DNA of 7,494 nt from DASZQY01 sp048498575 (GCA_048498575.1 JBEHXS010000133.1:1-7494); one strand, 5' to 3'; positions 1-7,255 are shown, counted from the first letter of the stretch. Translations and numbers: made by a program. The notes: generated from the letters alone by a model not told the origin.

Positions 1-578
1 TGTCGTTCGACGTGACCAGGCCGGACGAGATCGAGCGGGCGGCAGGCGAGGTCGAAGCGCTCGACCTCCTCATCAACAACGCCGGCATCGGCGCGTTCGA
101 CGATCTTAGCGACGTCGCGGTCGTCGAACGCCACCTGCAGGTCAACTTGCTCGGGCTGCTGCGGGTAACCGGAGCCTTCCTGCCGCATCTCCGCCGGTCG
201 CACGGGGCCGTCCTCAACAATCTCTCGCTGGTCGCGGTGTCGGCTCTGCCGGTCATGCCGGGCTATTCGATCTCGAAGGCGGCCGCGTTCAGCCTGACGC
301 AATCGCTGCGCGCGATCCTCGCCAGGCAGGGCGTGTCGGTCCACGCCGCCGTGCTCGGCCCGATCGACACCGACATGAGCCGCGATCTCGACGTCCCGAA
401 GACGCCGGCGGCCGCGGCGGCGCGCAGCATCATCGCCGGTCTGGCGCGGGGCGAGGAGGAAATCTTCCCGGACGAGGCCACGCAGTTTCTTGCCGCCGGC
501 TGGCACGCGAGCCCGACCAAGACGCTCGAGCGCCAGTTCACTGCCTTCGTCCCGGCGACCGACGGCGTCACCGCCTGA
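1..578 (+). CDS. SDR family NAD(P)-dependent oxidoreductase, 5'-truncated by the window edge
   Basis: C-terminal three quarters of a classical short-chain dehydrogenase/reductase, a soluble NAD(P)H-linked oxidoreductase. The reading frame is open to the left edge (first full codon at 3), and the residues before the GTG at 12 (S-F-D-V) fit the usual SDR 'DVT' strand end, so that GTG is internal and the true start lies outside the window. The TGxxxGIG cofactor motif is therefore not visible. Visible are NNAG (bases 75-86), the active-site Asn in V-N-L-L-G (base 144), the catalytic Ser (base 225) exactly 13 residues before Tyr, and the YxxxK motif Y-S-I-S-K (bases 264-278), followed by P-I-D-T-D-M. 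These residues show it is catalytically intact as far as seen. The substrate cannot be told. It ends 37 bp before the SRPBCC gene on the same strand, so co-transcription is likely. Confidence 0.93.
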   Translation, partial: SFDVTRPDEIERAAGEVEALDLLINNAGIGAFDDLSDVAVVERHLQVNLLGLLRVTGAFLPHLRRSHGAVLNNLSLVAVSALPVMPGYSISKAAAFSLTQSLRAILARQGVSVHAAVLGPIDTDMSRDLDVPKTPAAAAARSIIAGLARGEEEIFPDEATQFLAAGWHASPTKTLERQFTAFVPATDGVTA

Positions 579-615
579 TCGCCAGCCACAACCCCGTCAC
601 ACGGAAGCAAACGTC

Positions 616-1086
616 ATGAGCAACCAGGACTACACGATCTCGATCACCTCGGAAAAATCACCGGAGGCGGTGTTCGCCGCCGTCATCAACGTGCGCGCCT
701 GGTGGTCGGGCGAGATCGAGGGCGAAACCGACCGGCTCGGCGCCGAGTTCACCTACCGCTACAAGGACATGCACTGGAGCCGCCAGAAGGTTACCGAATT
801 TGTGCCGGGACAGCGCGTCGTCTGGAACGTCGCCGACAGCCGCATTGCCTTCGTCCGCGACAAGCAGGAGTGGAACGGCACCGATATCGTCTTCGATATC
901 GCCCGCGCGGGGGACAGGACCGAGCTCCGCTTCACCCATCGCGGCCTCGCGCCCGGCGTCGAGTGCTACGGCGATTGTTCCGGGGCGTGGGCTTTCTATA
1001 TTGGCGAAAGCCTCCGCAACCTCATCGCCGTCGGCAGGGGCCAGCCCAACGCCGAAAAGCAGGTAGCTGGCGCATCGGCCGAGTAG
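616..1086 (+). CDS. SRPBCC / AHSA1-type (START-like fold) protein
   Basis: A 156-residue protein of the SRPBCC superfamily, probably the AHSA1 branch: small cytoplasmic proteins with a helix-grip fold enclosing a hydrophobic ligand cavity. Seen directly: the N-terminal beta strand and helix pattern Y-T-I-S-I-T-S-E-K-S-P-E-A-V-F-A-A-V, the W-W motif near residue 30, alternating strands through the middle, and a long amphipathic C-terminal helix containing G-A-W-A-F-Y-I-G-E-S-L-R-N-L, which normally closes the cavity. The frame is open upstream to 490, but that part overlaps the SDR gene and is rich in R/S/P like out-of-frame translation; the ATG at 616 begins the domain directly and has a modest GGAAG about 8 nt upstream. 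Ligand and activity are unknown. Its place between an SDR and an ECF sigma factor suggests a role in the same small-molecule or stress response, which is inference. Confidence 0.88.
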   Translation: MSNQDYTISITSEKSPEAVFAAVINVRAWWSGEIEGETDRLGAEFTYRYKDMHWSRQKVTEFVPGQRVVWNVADSRIAFVRDKQEWNGTDIVFDIARAGDRTELRFTHRGLAPGVECYGDCSGAWAFYIGESLRNLIAVGRGQPNAEKQVAGASAE

Positions 1087-1089
1087 CGC

Positions 1090-1126
1090 GCAACCCCGGC
1101 GCCGGCTCGACCCCGGCGCCGGTTGC
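1090..1126 (+). repeat. Hairpin with 13-bp tandem repeat between SRPBCC and sigma factor genes
   Basis: The arms GCAACC (1090-1095) and GGTTGC (1121-1126) pair perfectly, as do GGCGCCGG (1098-1105) and CCGGCGCC (1113-1120), giving a 14-bp stem with a 2-nt bulge (CC, 1096-1097) and a 7-nt loop. The 13-mer ACCCCGGCGCCGG occurs twice, at 1093-1105 and 1110-1122. No T-run follows, so this is not a canonical intrinsic terminator. It could slow polymerase, protect the upstream 3' end, or reduce readthrough into the sigma gene. Confidence 0.5.
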
Positions 1127-1129
1127 AGC

Positions 1130-1161
1130 GGGCTTCGGGAGCCCTAATGTCTAGCCCATGA
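1130..1161 (+). promoter_or_regulatory. Leader of the sigma factor gene: small hairpin and possible 4-codon coupled ORF
   Basis: GGGCT (1130-1134) and AGCCC (1140-1144) can pair around a 5-nt loop. GGGAG at 1137-1141 is 5 nt from an ATG at 1147, which opens a 4-codon frame (M-S-S-P) whose TGA at 1159-1161 overlaps the sigma factor ATG at 1158 in the arrangement ATGA. The sigma ATG itself lies 16 nt from GGGAG, too far for normal initiation. The hairpin would also bury this ribosome site. Translational coupling or control is inference from the layout only. Confidence 0.3.
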
Positions 1162-2216
1162 CAATGACGTCGCTGCCCCCGGCGGAGATCGTTTCGGATC
1201 GTTCGAGCCGCACGTTCGAACGGCTGGCGGAGCCGTTCCGACGGGCGCTGCGCGTCCACTGCTACCGCATGCTCGGCTCGGTCCACGAGGCCGAGGACGT
1301 CGTGCAGGAAACCTACCTCAGGGCGTGGCGGAACTTTGGCAGCCTCGATGACGCGGCAGCGGCCGGGCCGTGGCTCTACCGTATCGCAACCAACGCCTGC
1401 CTCGACGCTCTCTCCGCGCGCCGGCGCGCCGGCCGGTTGCTGCCTGACCAGCGTGCGCCGGCCGCCGCTTCGCCGGCGCTGCCCGATGCCCCGGCGAGCG
1501 AGCTGCCGTGGCTCGAGCCGTTCCCCGATTCCGACATCGACCTGGTGGCGGACGAAGCGCCCGGCCCCGAGGCCCGCTATGCCGCGCGCGAGGCGGTGCA
1601 ACTCGCCTTCATCGCGGCGATCCAGCAGCTGCCGCCGCGGCAGCGCGTCGCCCTCCTCCTCTGCGACGTGATGGGCTGGTCGGCTGGTGAGACAGCGGGG
1701 CTGCTCGACACCTCGACCGCCTCCGTCAACAGCACCTTGCAGCGGGCGCGCGGAACACTGGCGCGGCGCTATCCGGCGGGCCGGCCGGCGGCGCTGCCGT
1801 CGACCAGGCCGGCTGAGCAGCAGCTGCTCGAGCGGTACCTGCGCGCATGGGAGGGGCACGATCTCGACGGGTTCATCACCTTGCTCAAGGAGGACGCGAC
1901 CTACACCATGCCGCCGTGGCTGCAGTGGTTCTCCGGGCGGGGGGCGATCCGCACTTTCTTTGCAGCGGCCTGGGCCTCATGCGGTGGGTTGCGCCTCCTG
2001 CCGACCGGCGCCAACGGGCAGCCGGCGTTCGCCGTCTACGAGCGCACCGGCGCCGAACCGCGCTGGTTCGCCCATTCGCTTCACGTATTGACGCTCGACG
2101 GCGGCGCCGTGTCGACCCTCACCGCCTTTGGCGATCCGGGCGCAAAGCCGCTTTTCGATCGGTTCGGCCTGCCGCCGTTCCTGAGCGATCAAGGCCACGG
2201 GACGCCGGCGCACTGA
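1158..2216 (+). CDS. ECF RNA polymerase sigma factor, SigG/TIGR02960-like, with C-terminal SnoaL-like domain
   Basis: A 352-residue extracytoplasmic-function sigma factor that should direct RNA polymerase to a small alternative promoter set. Residues about 24-95 form sigma-70 region 2 (H-C-Y-R-M-L-G-S, then A-E-D-V-V-Q-E-T and P-W-L-Y-R-I-A-T-N-A-C-L-D), residues about 142-205 form region 4 with its helix-turn-helix (L-P-P-R-Q-R-V and T-A-S-V-N-S-T-L-Q-R-A-R), joined by an A/P-rich linker carrying W-L-E-P-F-P-D. Residues about 220-345 are a SnoaL/NTF2-like domain (M-P-P-W motif at 251-254, A-N-G-Q-P-A-F at 285-291, F-G-L-P-P near the end). This order is typical of SigG-like sigma factors, about twice the length of a minimal ECF sigma; in related groups the SnoaL domain modulates activity in place of an anti-sigma factor, and no anti-sigma gene is seen nearby. 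A second ATG at 1164 is an alternative start. The inducing signal is unknown. Confidence 0.93.
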   Translation: MTMTSLPPAEIVSDRSSRTFERLAEPFRRALRVHCYRMLGSVHEAEDVVQETYLRAWRNFGSLDDAAAAGPWLYRIATNACLDALSARRRAGRLLPDQRAPAAASPALPDAPASELPWLEPFPDSDIDLVADEAPGPEARYAAREAVQLAFIAAIQQLPPRQRVALLLCDVMGWSAGETAGLLDTSTASVNSTLQRARGTLARRYPAGRPAALPSTRPAEQQLLERYLRAWEGHDLDGFITLLKEDATYTMPPWLQWFSGRGAIRTFFAAAWASCGGLRLLPTGANGQPAFAVYERTGAEPRWFAHSLHVLTLDGGAVSTLTAFGDPGAKPLFDRFGLPPFLSDQGHGTPAH

Positions 2217-2393
2217 CCGCCGATCGCCTGGCTTTGCCAAGCCGGCACGGCGGAGCCGTGATCGGGACGCTCGCCCGCGCCATTGGCCAAGATGCGTCGC
2301 TGGCACGATCGCGTCATCGTCCTGCTCACCATCGCCGCGGACGGGGCCGCTCGGCTATGATGGCCGCCACGCGCATGGCACTCCGGCGGTCAA
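2217..2393 (+). promoter_or_regulatory. 177-bp intergenic region before the MFS exporter; weak promoter candidate
   Basis: Apart from the inverted-repeat cluster at its left end, this gap shows no convincing gene. A TATGAT hexamer at 2356-2361 matches five of six positions of the TATAAT -10 element and would start transcription about 26 nt before the exporter ATG, but there is no recognisable -35 at 16-18 bp. TGGCAC occurs at 2300-2305 and 2376-2381 without a correctly spaced GC element, so sigma-54 control is not supported. Confidence 0.22.
2220..2265. repeat. Compact inverted-repeat cluster after the sigma factor gene
   Basis: Two adjacent hairpins, GGCTT/AAGCC (2230-2234 with 2239-2243, 4-nt loop) and CACGGC/GCCGTG (2246-2251 with 2255-2260, 3-nt loop), are enclosed by CCGAT (2220-2224) pairing with ATCGG (2261-2265). 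The whole can fold as a three-way junction starting 3 bp after the sigma stop codon. No T-run follows. It may be a transcript 3'-end stabiliser, a weak terminator or a dispersed palindromic element; the window has no second copy. Confidence 0.35.
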
Positions 2394-3995
2394 ATGAGTC
2401 CGGCACCTAATTCTAAGCCAGCACCGACGTCCTTTCGCGCGGCATTCCTGCACCGCACGTTCGTGATCATCTGGACGGCGACGGTCGTGTCCAACGTCGG
2501 CAGCTGGATGTACGACGCCGCGTCGGCCTGGCTGATGACGACCCTCACCCAGAATGCGGTTCTGATCGCGCTGGTGCAGGCGGTCAGCACGCTCCCCGTC
2601 TTCCTGTTTGCGCTGCCGGCGGGGGCTCTCGCCGATGTCTTCGACAAACGCAAATTCCTGCTCGTGCTGGAGAGCCTGACGACCGTGTTCGCCGCGCTCT
2701 TCGCGATCATGGTCTGGCTCGGTCTGGCCACGCCGGTCAATCTTCTGGTGTTCACGTTCGTCATCAGTCTGTTCGGAGCGCTGACGACGCCGGCCTGGCA
2801 GGCAGTGGTTCCGCAGCTGGTGCCACGCAAGGATCTCGCCGCCGCGGTGACCGCGAACGGCGTCGGCGTGAACGTCTCGCGCGCCATCGGGCCGGCTGTC
2901 GGCGGCGCCGCGATTGCCGGTCTCGGGATCGCGTCGCCGTTCGTGGTCAACGCCGTTTCGAACCTCGGCGTGATCGCCGCTCTGATCTGGTGGCGGCCGG
3001 ACAACACCAACCGCAGTTCGCTGCGCAGCGAGCGCATCGGCGGCGCCATTGCCGCGGGGCTTCGCTACGCCCGGAACAGTCCGCCGCTGCGCGCGACCCT
3101 GATCCGGTCGGCGGGCTTCTTCCTGTTCGCCAGCGCCTACTGGGCGCTGCTGCCGCTAGTCGCGAAGACCCGGCTTGCCGGTGGTGCGGAACTCTACGGC
3201 GTTCTGCTCGGCGCCATCGGCGCCGGCGCGGTCGGCGGCGCGTTCCTGGTGTCGAGATTGAAAGCGAGGCTTGGCCCCGATCGCCTGATGGCGGCCGGCA
3301 TGCTGGGCACGGCCGTCAGCCTGGTGCTCTACGCCGTTGCCCGCGATCCGGTCACCGCATTCCTCGCCAGCCTACTCGCCGGGATCTCGTGGATTGCGGT
3401 GCTCGCGACGCTGACCGTATCGGCGCAGGTTTCGCTGCCGGATTGGGTGCGGGCGCGCGGGCTCGCGCTATTCACGACGGTCTATTTCGGCGGCATGACA
3501 ATCGGCAGCGTCATCTGGGGCCAGATCGCTACCGAGTTCGGACTGCCCGCCGCCCATTACGTCGCCGCGGCCGGAATGCTCGCCGCGATCGCGCTCACCT
3601 GGCGGTGGAAGCTGCAGGGGGATGAAGCGGGCGACCTGATGCCGTCGATGCATTGGCCGGCGCCGGCTCCGACGGAGCCCATCGAGGACGACCGCGGGCC
3701 GGTGCTGATCACTGTTGAGTATCGGGTCCGTCCCGAGGATCGCGCCGCCTTCCTCAAGGCCCTGCAGGAACTCAAACTGGAACGCCGCCGCGATGGCGCT
3801 TATCGCTGGGGCGTCTACGAGGATGTCGCCGACCCCGGCCGGATCATGGAGACGTTTCTGGTCGCCTCGTGGATCGAGCATCTGCGCCAGCACGAACGCG
3901 TCACCAACGCGGACCTCGTGATCCAGTCATACGCCCGGAAGTTTCAGCTTGAGGGCGAACCGAAGGTCACGCACTTCATCGCCGCCGACGGCTAG
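2394..3995 (+). CDS. MFS exporter of the EntS-like family (MFS_3) with C-terminal dimeric alpha/beta-barrel domain
   Basis: A 533-residue inner-membrane secondary transporter of the major facilitator superfamily, most like the MFS_3 (PF05977) family that includes the enterobactin exporter EntS. Residues about 20-415 hold roughly 12 hydrophobic segments. The loop between helices 2 and 3 carries the MFS motif-A region (G-A-L-A-D-V-F-D-K-R-K), and N-G-V-G-V-N-V-S-R-A-I-G-P-A-V-G-G follows, as is typical for this family. The last 100 residues (bases about 3693-3992) are soluble and resemble an antibiotic-biosynthesis-monooxygenase/ferredoxin-like domain (V-L-I-T-V-E-Y-R-V, then E-T-F-L-V-A-S-W-I-E-H-L-R-Q-H-E-R-V-T). 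This tail is common in the family. The substrate is unknown; small toxic molecules or siderophore-like compounds are possibilities. The start has only a weak upstream CGGCGG, but the next residues lead straight into helix 1. Confidence 0.92.
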   Translation: MSPAPNSKPAPTSFRAAFLHRTFVIIWTATVVSNVGSWMYDAASAWLMTTLTQNAVLIALVQAVSTLPVFLFALPAGALADVFDKRKFLLVLESLTTVFAALFAIMVWLGLATPVNLLVFTFVISLFGALTTPAWQAVVPQLVPRKDLAAAVTANGVGVNVSRAIGPAVGGAAIAGLGIASPFVVNAVSNLGVIAALIWWRPDNTNRSSLRSERIGGAIAAGLRYARNSPPLRATLIRSAGFFLFASAYWALLPLVAKTRLAGGAELYGVLLGAIGAGAVGGAFLVSRLKARLGPDRLMAAGMLGTAVSLVLYAVARDPVTAFLASLLAGISWIAVLATLTVSAQVSLPDWVRARGLALFTTVYFGGMTIGSVIWGQIATEFGLPAAHYVAAAGMLAAIALTWRWKLQGDEAGDLMPSMHWPAPAPTEPIEDDRGPVLITVEYRVRPEDRAAFLKALQELKLERRRDGAYRWGVYEDVADPGRIMETFLVASWIEHLRQHERVTNADLVIQSYARKFQLEGEPKVTHFIAADG

Positions 3996-4004
3996 GTGTC
4001 GGCG
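3983..4004. terminator. 7-bp stem over the MFS stop codon, possible weak terminator
   Basis: CGCCGAC (3983-3989) pairs with GTCGGCG (3998-4004), and the exporter's TAG stop (3993-3995) lies in the 8-nt loop. The two converging genes are only 29 bp apart, so some bidirectional 3'-end signal is expected here. No T-run follows on either strand, so it is a weak candidate only. Confidence 0.25.
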
Positions 4005-4024
4005 ACCAGGCTTTGGACCGTGGT

Positions 4025-4219
4025 CTACTTCCGGCTGCTGGCGCGCTTCTTCGGCACTTTCTTTCCGGCCTTGCGCGCTTCCGACAGGCCGATCGCGATC
4101 GCCTGCTTGCGGCTCGTCACCTTCTTGCCGCTGCTGCCGCTCTTCAGCGTGCCGCGCTTGCGCTCGTGCATGGCGCGTTCGACCTTTTTGCCGGCGCCGG
4201 GGGAGTATTTGCGGGCCAT
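4025..4219 (-). CDS. DUF6496 family small basic protein
   Basis: A 64-residue protein matching the DUF6496 pattern as I know it: M-A-R-K-Y, then G-K-K-V-E-R-A-M-H-E, G-T-L-K-S-G, and the conserved K-K-V-T-S-R-K-Q-A-I-A-I-G-L-S-E-A-R-K block, ending in a lysine/arginine tail. It has 22 Lys/Arg and only 3 acidic residues, no signal peptide and no membrane segment, so it is probably cytoplasmic and may bind nucleic acid; no function is established to my knowledge. The ATG has a good GGAG at 4227-4230, 7 nt upstream. It follows the ABC permease gene by 85 bp on the same strand and converges on the exporter gene. Whether it is co-transcribed with the transporter is uncertain, and similar genes are usually found in unrelated neighbourhoods. 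Confidence 0.85.
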   Translation of the reverse strand: MARKYSPGAGKKVERAMHERKRGTLKSGSSGKKVTSRKQAIAIGLSEARKAGKKVPKKRASSRK

Positions 4220-4273
4220 GGATTTGCTCCGTCGTTGATGCCTCAGGCACCAAACGGCGCGGCGCGGATTCTG

Positions 4274-4285
4274 TTCCCGCGGGAA
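4274..4285. repeat. 12-bp perfect palindrome between permease and DUF6496 genes
   Basis: TTCCCGCGGGAA is perfectly self-complementary. It lies in the 85-bp gap after the permease stop and about 55 nt before the DUF6496 start. A smaller TGCC/GGCA hairpin lies at 4239-4249. Either could be a protein-binding site or part of an mRNA 3' structure; there is no T-run to make a clear terminator. Confidence 0.3.
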
Positions 4286-4304
4286 GGGCCTGTGCTTCCG
4301 CCCG

Positions 4305-5336
4305 TCAGCTCCGGCCGCCGATATTCTGGCGCCGCACGCGCCGCTCGATGATCGTCTGCAGCACGACCGAGACGACGATTACCAGGCCGAACGCGAACTG
4401 CGTGTAGAAGGCGTTGACGCCAGCCGAGACGATGCCGGCATTGATCGCGCCGATGATGTACGAGGCGACCAGGGTGCCGACGATCGAGCCGGTGCCGCCG
4501 AACACCGAGGTGCCGCCGAGGAACACCGAGGCGATGGTGTTGAGCAGGTAGCCGTCGCCCGTCGTCGGCCAGAAATAGTAGCCGTAGAACGACGTCATCA
4601 GCCCGCAGAGAACCGCCGTGATCCCGACGACGATGAAGGCGCGCGTCTTCACCGAGGCGACGTTGACGCCCATCAGGCGGGCGCTGGTCTGGTTGTCGCC
4701 GACGAGAAAGACGTGCGCGCCGAAACGCGTGCGGTTGAGCAGCAGCCAGAGCACGATGGCGACCGCGATCATCCACAGGGTCTGCACGGGAAGCGCGTTG
4801 AACACCGGCTCGCGCAGGAGGGCGTGCATCTCGGGATAAGCCTGCTGGGTGAACGGCACGCCGGAGCCGTTCATCAGCACGAGCTCGGCGCCGCGGTAGA
4901 GAAACTGCGTGCCGATGGTGATGACCAGCGAGGGAATGTTGAGGCGCGCGACCAGCACGCCGTTCAGCCAGCCGCAGGCAGCACCGGTGGCGAAGGCGAG
5001 AACCAGCGCGGCGTACCACGGCAGGTGCAGGTGGGTCGTGCTCAGCGCGAAGATCGCCGTGCCGAGCGCCATGATCGACGGGAAGCTCAGGTCGATCTCG
5101 CCGGTGATGACGACGATGGTCAGCGACAGCGCGATGATGCCGAACAGCGGCGTCGTCTGGGCAAAGGCAAGGTAGATGTCGATGTCGGTGAAGACGCGCG
5201 GCGCGGCGACGACGAAGCCCAGCCACATGACGAGGCCGACGCCGATGATGCCGAGCTGGCTGCCGTAGCGGCGCAGGACCGAAGGCGGCGCGACGCGGTT
5301 GCCGCGCGGGCCCTTCGAGATGGTCTCGCTCGTCAT
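4305..5336 (-). CDS. Sugar ABC transporter permease, RbsC/CUT2 type
   Basis: A 343-residue inner-membrane permease of the BPD_transp_2 family (RbsC, FrcC and relatives) that forms the translocation channel, probably as a homodimer, for a sugar or sugar-like solute. After a short cytoplasmic N-terminus it has about 8-10 hydrophobic segments (for example residues 28-48, 57-78, 107-129, 185-200, 232-250, 282-305, 314-330). The family hallmark G-E-I-D-L-S is at 79-84, corresponding to the usual GGIDLS, and the cytoplasmic ATPase-facing loop carries V-G-D-N-Q-T-S-A-R-L-M-G-V at 212-224. G-G-T-S-V-F-G-G-T-G-S at 274-284 is also typical. It starts 6 bp after the ATPase stop codon; its GGAG (5346-5349) lies inside the last two ATPase codons, 9 nt from the ATG, so the two are translationally linked. 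The substrate is not identifiable from the permease alone. Confidence 0.94.
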   Translation of the reverse strand: MTSETISKGPRGNRVAPPSVLRRYGSQLGIIGVGLVMWLGFVVAAPRVFTDIDIYLAFAQTTPLFGIIALSLTIVVITGEIDLSFPSIMALGTAIFALSTTHLHLPWYAALVLAFATGAACGWLNGVLVARLNIPSLVITIGTQFLYRGAELVLMNGSGVPFTQQAYPEMHALLREPVFNALPVQTLWMIAVAIVLWLLLNRTRFGAHVFLVGDNQTSARLMGVNVASVKTRAFIVVGITAVLCGLMTSFYGYYFWPTTGDGYLLNTIASVFLGGTSVFGGTGSIVGTLVASYIIGAINAGIVSAGVNAFYTQFAFGLVIVVSVVLQTIIERRVRRQNIGGRS

Positions 5337-5342
5337 GCGCGG

Positions 5343-6125
5343 CTACTCCAGCGAGCCCGACCGCGCCACGCGGTAGAGGCGGTCGATCAGCTCGTCCATC
5401 GAGATCTCGTGCTTGTCGTAGACGCCGGCGACGCGGCCACGGTCGAGCACGTAGAGGCGGTCGACCACCGGATAGACGTGGAAGATGTTGTGGTCGATGA
5501 AGATCGCCGACTTGCCGGCGGTCTTGATGTTGTTGACGAACTCCAGCGTCTTCTTGGTCTCGGTGAGGCTGAGCCCCATCGTCGGCTCGTCGAGGATGAC
5601 GAGCTCGGCGTCGAAATAGAGCGCGCGCGTAATCGCGACGCCCTGCTTCTCGCCGCCCGACATGGTCATGACGACGTTGTCGGGATGCACCGCCGCCGAG
5701 GTGAAGCCCATGTGCTCGCTCATCAGGCGGGCGGATTCGCTGCGCATCTTGGCGACGTCGAGCAGGCCCCAGCGCGTGCGCGGCTCGCGCCCCATGAACA
5801 TGTTGCGCCAGATCGGCTGCTTCTCGCACAGCGCCCGCTCCTGATAGACGGTCTCGATGCCGAGGCCGCGGGCGCGGGCCACCGACCAGTCCTCGATGCG
5901 CTTGCCTTCGAAGAAGATCTCGCCGCCGGCGTCGGGGCGGTGATAGCCCATCACCGTCTTGACCAGCGTCGACTTGCCGGCACCGTTGTCGCCGAGCAGG
6001 CCGACGATCTCGCCGGGATAGACCTTGAAGTTGACGTCGGCGAGCGAGCGCACTTCGCCGAAAGTCTTGGAAACGTTCCGGAGTTCGATGACGGGGACGC
6101 GTTCGCTCCCCTGTGCTTCGGTCAT
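5343..6125 (-). CDS. Sugar ABC transporter ATP-binding protein, single-domain
   Basis: A 260-residue ABC ATPase that powers the adjacent permease on the cytoplasmic face. All nucleotide-site motifs are present: Walker A G-D-N-G-A-G-K-S-T (45-53), Q-loop Gln 95, signature M-S-G-G-E (155-159, in place of the canonical LSGGQ), Walker B L-V-I-L-D-E-P (175-181) and the switch His 212. Sugar importers of the ribose class often have a fused double ATPase of about 500 residues; this one has a single domain, as in the FrcA-type fructose system, so two copies should assemble per transporter. The frame extends upstream to a GTG at 6174-6176, but that would include a 10-bp hairpin and its T-rich tail in the coding sequence; ATG at 6123-6125 (M-T-E-A-Q-G) is preferred, although its ribosome site is weak (GCGGAA about 11 nt upstream). 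Confidence 0.94.
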   Translation of the reverse strand: MTEAQGSERVPVIELRNVSKTFGEVRSLADVNFKVYPGEIVGLLGDNGAGKSTLVKTVMGYHRPDAGGEIFFEGKRIEDWSVARARGLGIETVYQERALCEKQPIWRNMFMGREPRTRWGLLDVAKMRSESARLMSEHMGFTSAAVHPDNVVMTMSGGEKQGVAITRALYFDAELVILDEPTMGLSLTETKKTLEFVNNIKTAGKSAIFIDHNIFHVYPVVDRLYVLDRGRVAGVYDKHEISMDELIDRLYRVARSGSLE

Positions 6126-6140
6126 TGTCGGTTGGTTCCG

Positions 6141-6173
6141 CAAAGAAACAGGCGGGGCCGCGACGGCCCCGCC
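6141..6173 (-). terminator. Intercistronic GC hairpin with T-rich tail (attenuator/partial terminator)
   Basis: GGCGGGGCCG (6151-6160) and CGGCCCCGCC (6164-6173) form a perfect 10-bp stem with a 3-nt loop. Read on the minus strand the stem is followed by TGTTTCTTTG (6150-6141), an intrinsic-terminator-like tail interrupted by C and G. It lies 26 bp after the binding-protein stop codon and just before the ATPase start. In binding-protein-dependent importers such a structure normally stops part of transcription or protects the 5' segment, giving more binding protein than membrane subunits. Confidence 0.7.
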
Positions 6174-6199
6174 CACAATAGTCGTCTGCCGCCGTCCGC

Positions 6200-7213
<1,014 letters not shown>

Positions 7214-7220
7214 TGAAATT

Positions 7221-7227
7221 CCTCCCT
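7221..7227 (-). promoter_or_regulatory. Strong Shine-Dalgarno of the binding-protein gene
   Basis: On the minus strand AGGGAGG lies 7 nt before the binding-protein ATG, the best ribosome site in the window, in keeping with a highly translated periplasmic protein. Immediately upstream in the mRNA, GAATGC/GCATTC (plus-strand 7229-7234 and 7238-7243) can form a 6-bp hairpin, with an alternative 5-bp stem AGCGC/GCGCT (7235-7239 and 7244-7248) that excludes it. Confidence 0.75.
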
Positions 7228-7255
7228 GGAATGCAGCGCATTCGCGCTGTCTTCG

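Noticed and set aside
490..615. N-terminal extension of the SRPBCC gene from the ATG at 490
   Set aside because: It overlaps the SDR coding sequence, has out-of-frame-like composition, and would add 42 residues absent from the fold.
996..1859. A 287-codon minus-strand frame opposite the sigma factor gene
   Set aside because: Arginine-rich antisense reading with no family resemblance; the plus strand encodes an unmistakable sigma factor.
2300..2381. Possible sigma-54 promoter from TGGCAC hexamers before the exporter
   Set aside because: Neither hexamer has the TTGC-type element at the required 5-bp spacing.
6126..6176. N-terminal extension of the ATPase from a GTG at 6174-6176
   Set aside because: It would translate through the terminator-like hairpin and adds residues not found in the family; ATG at 6123-6125 is more plausible.
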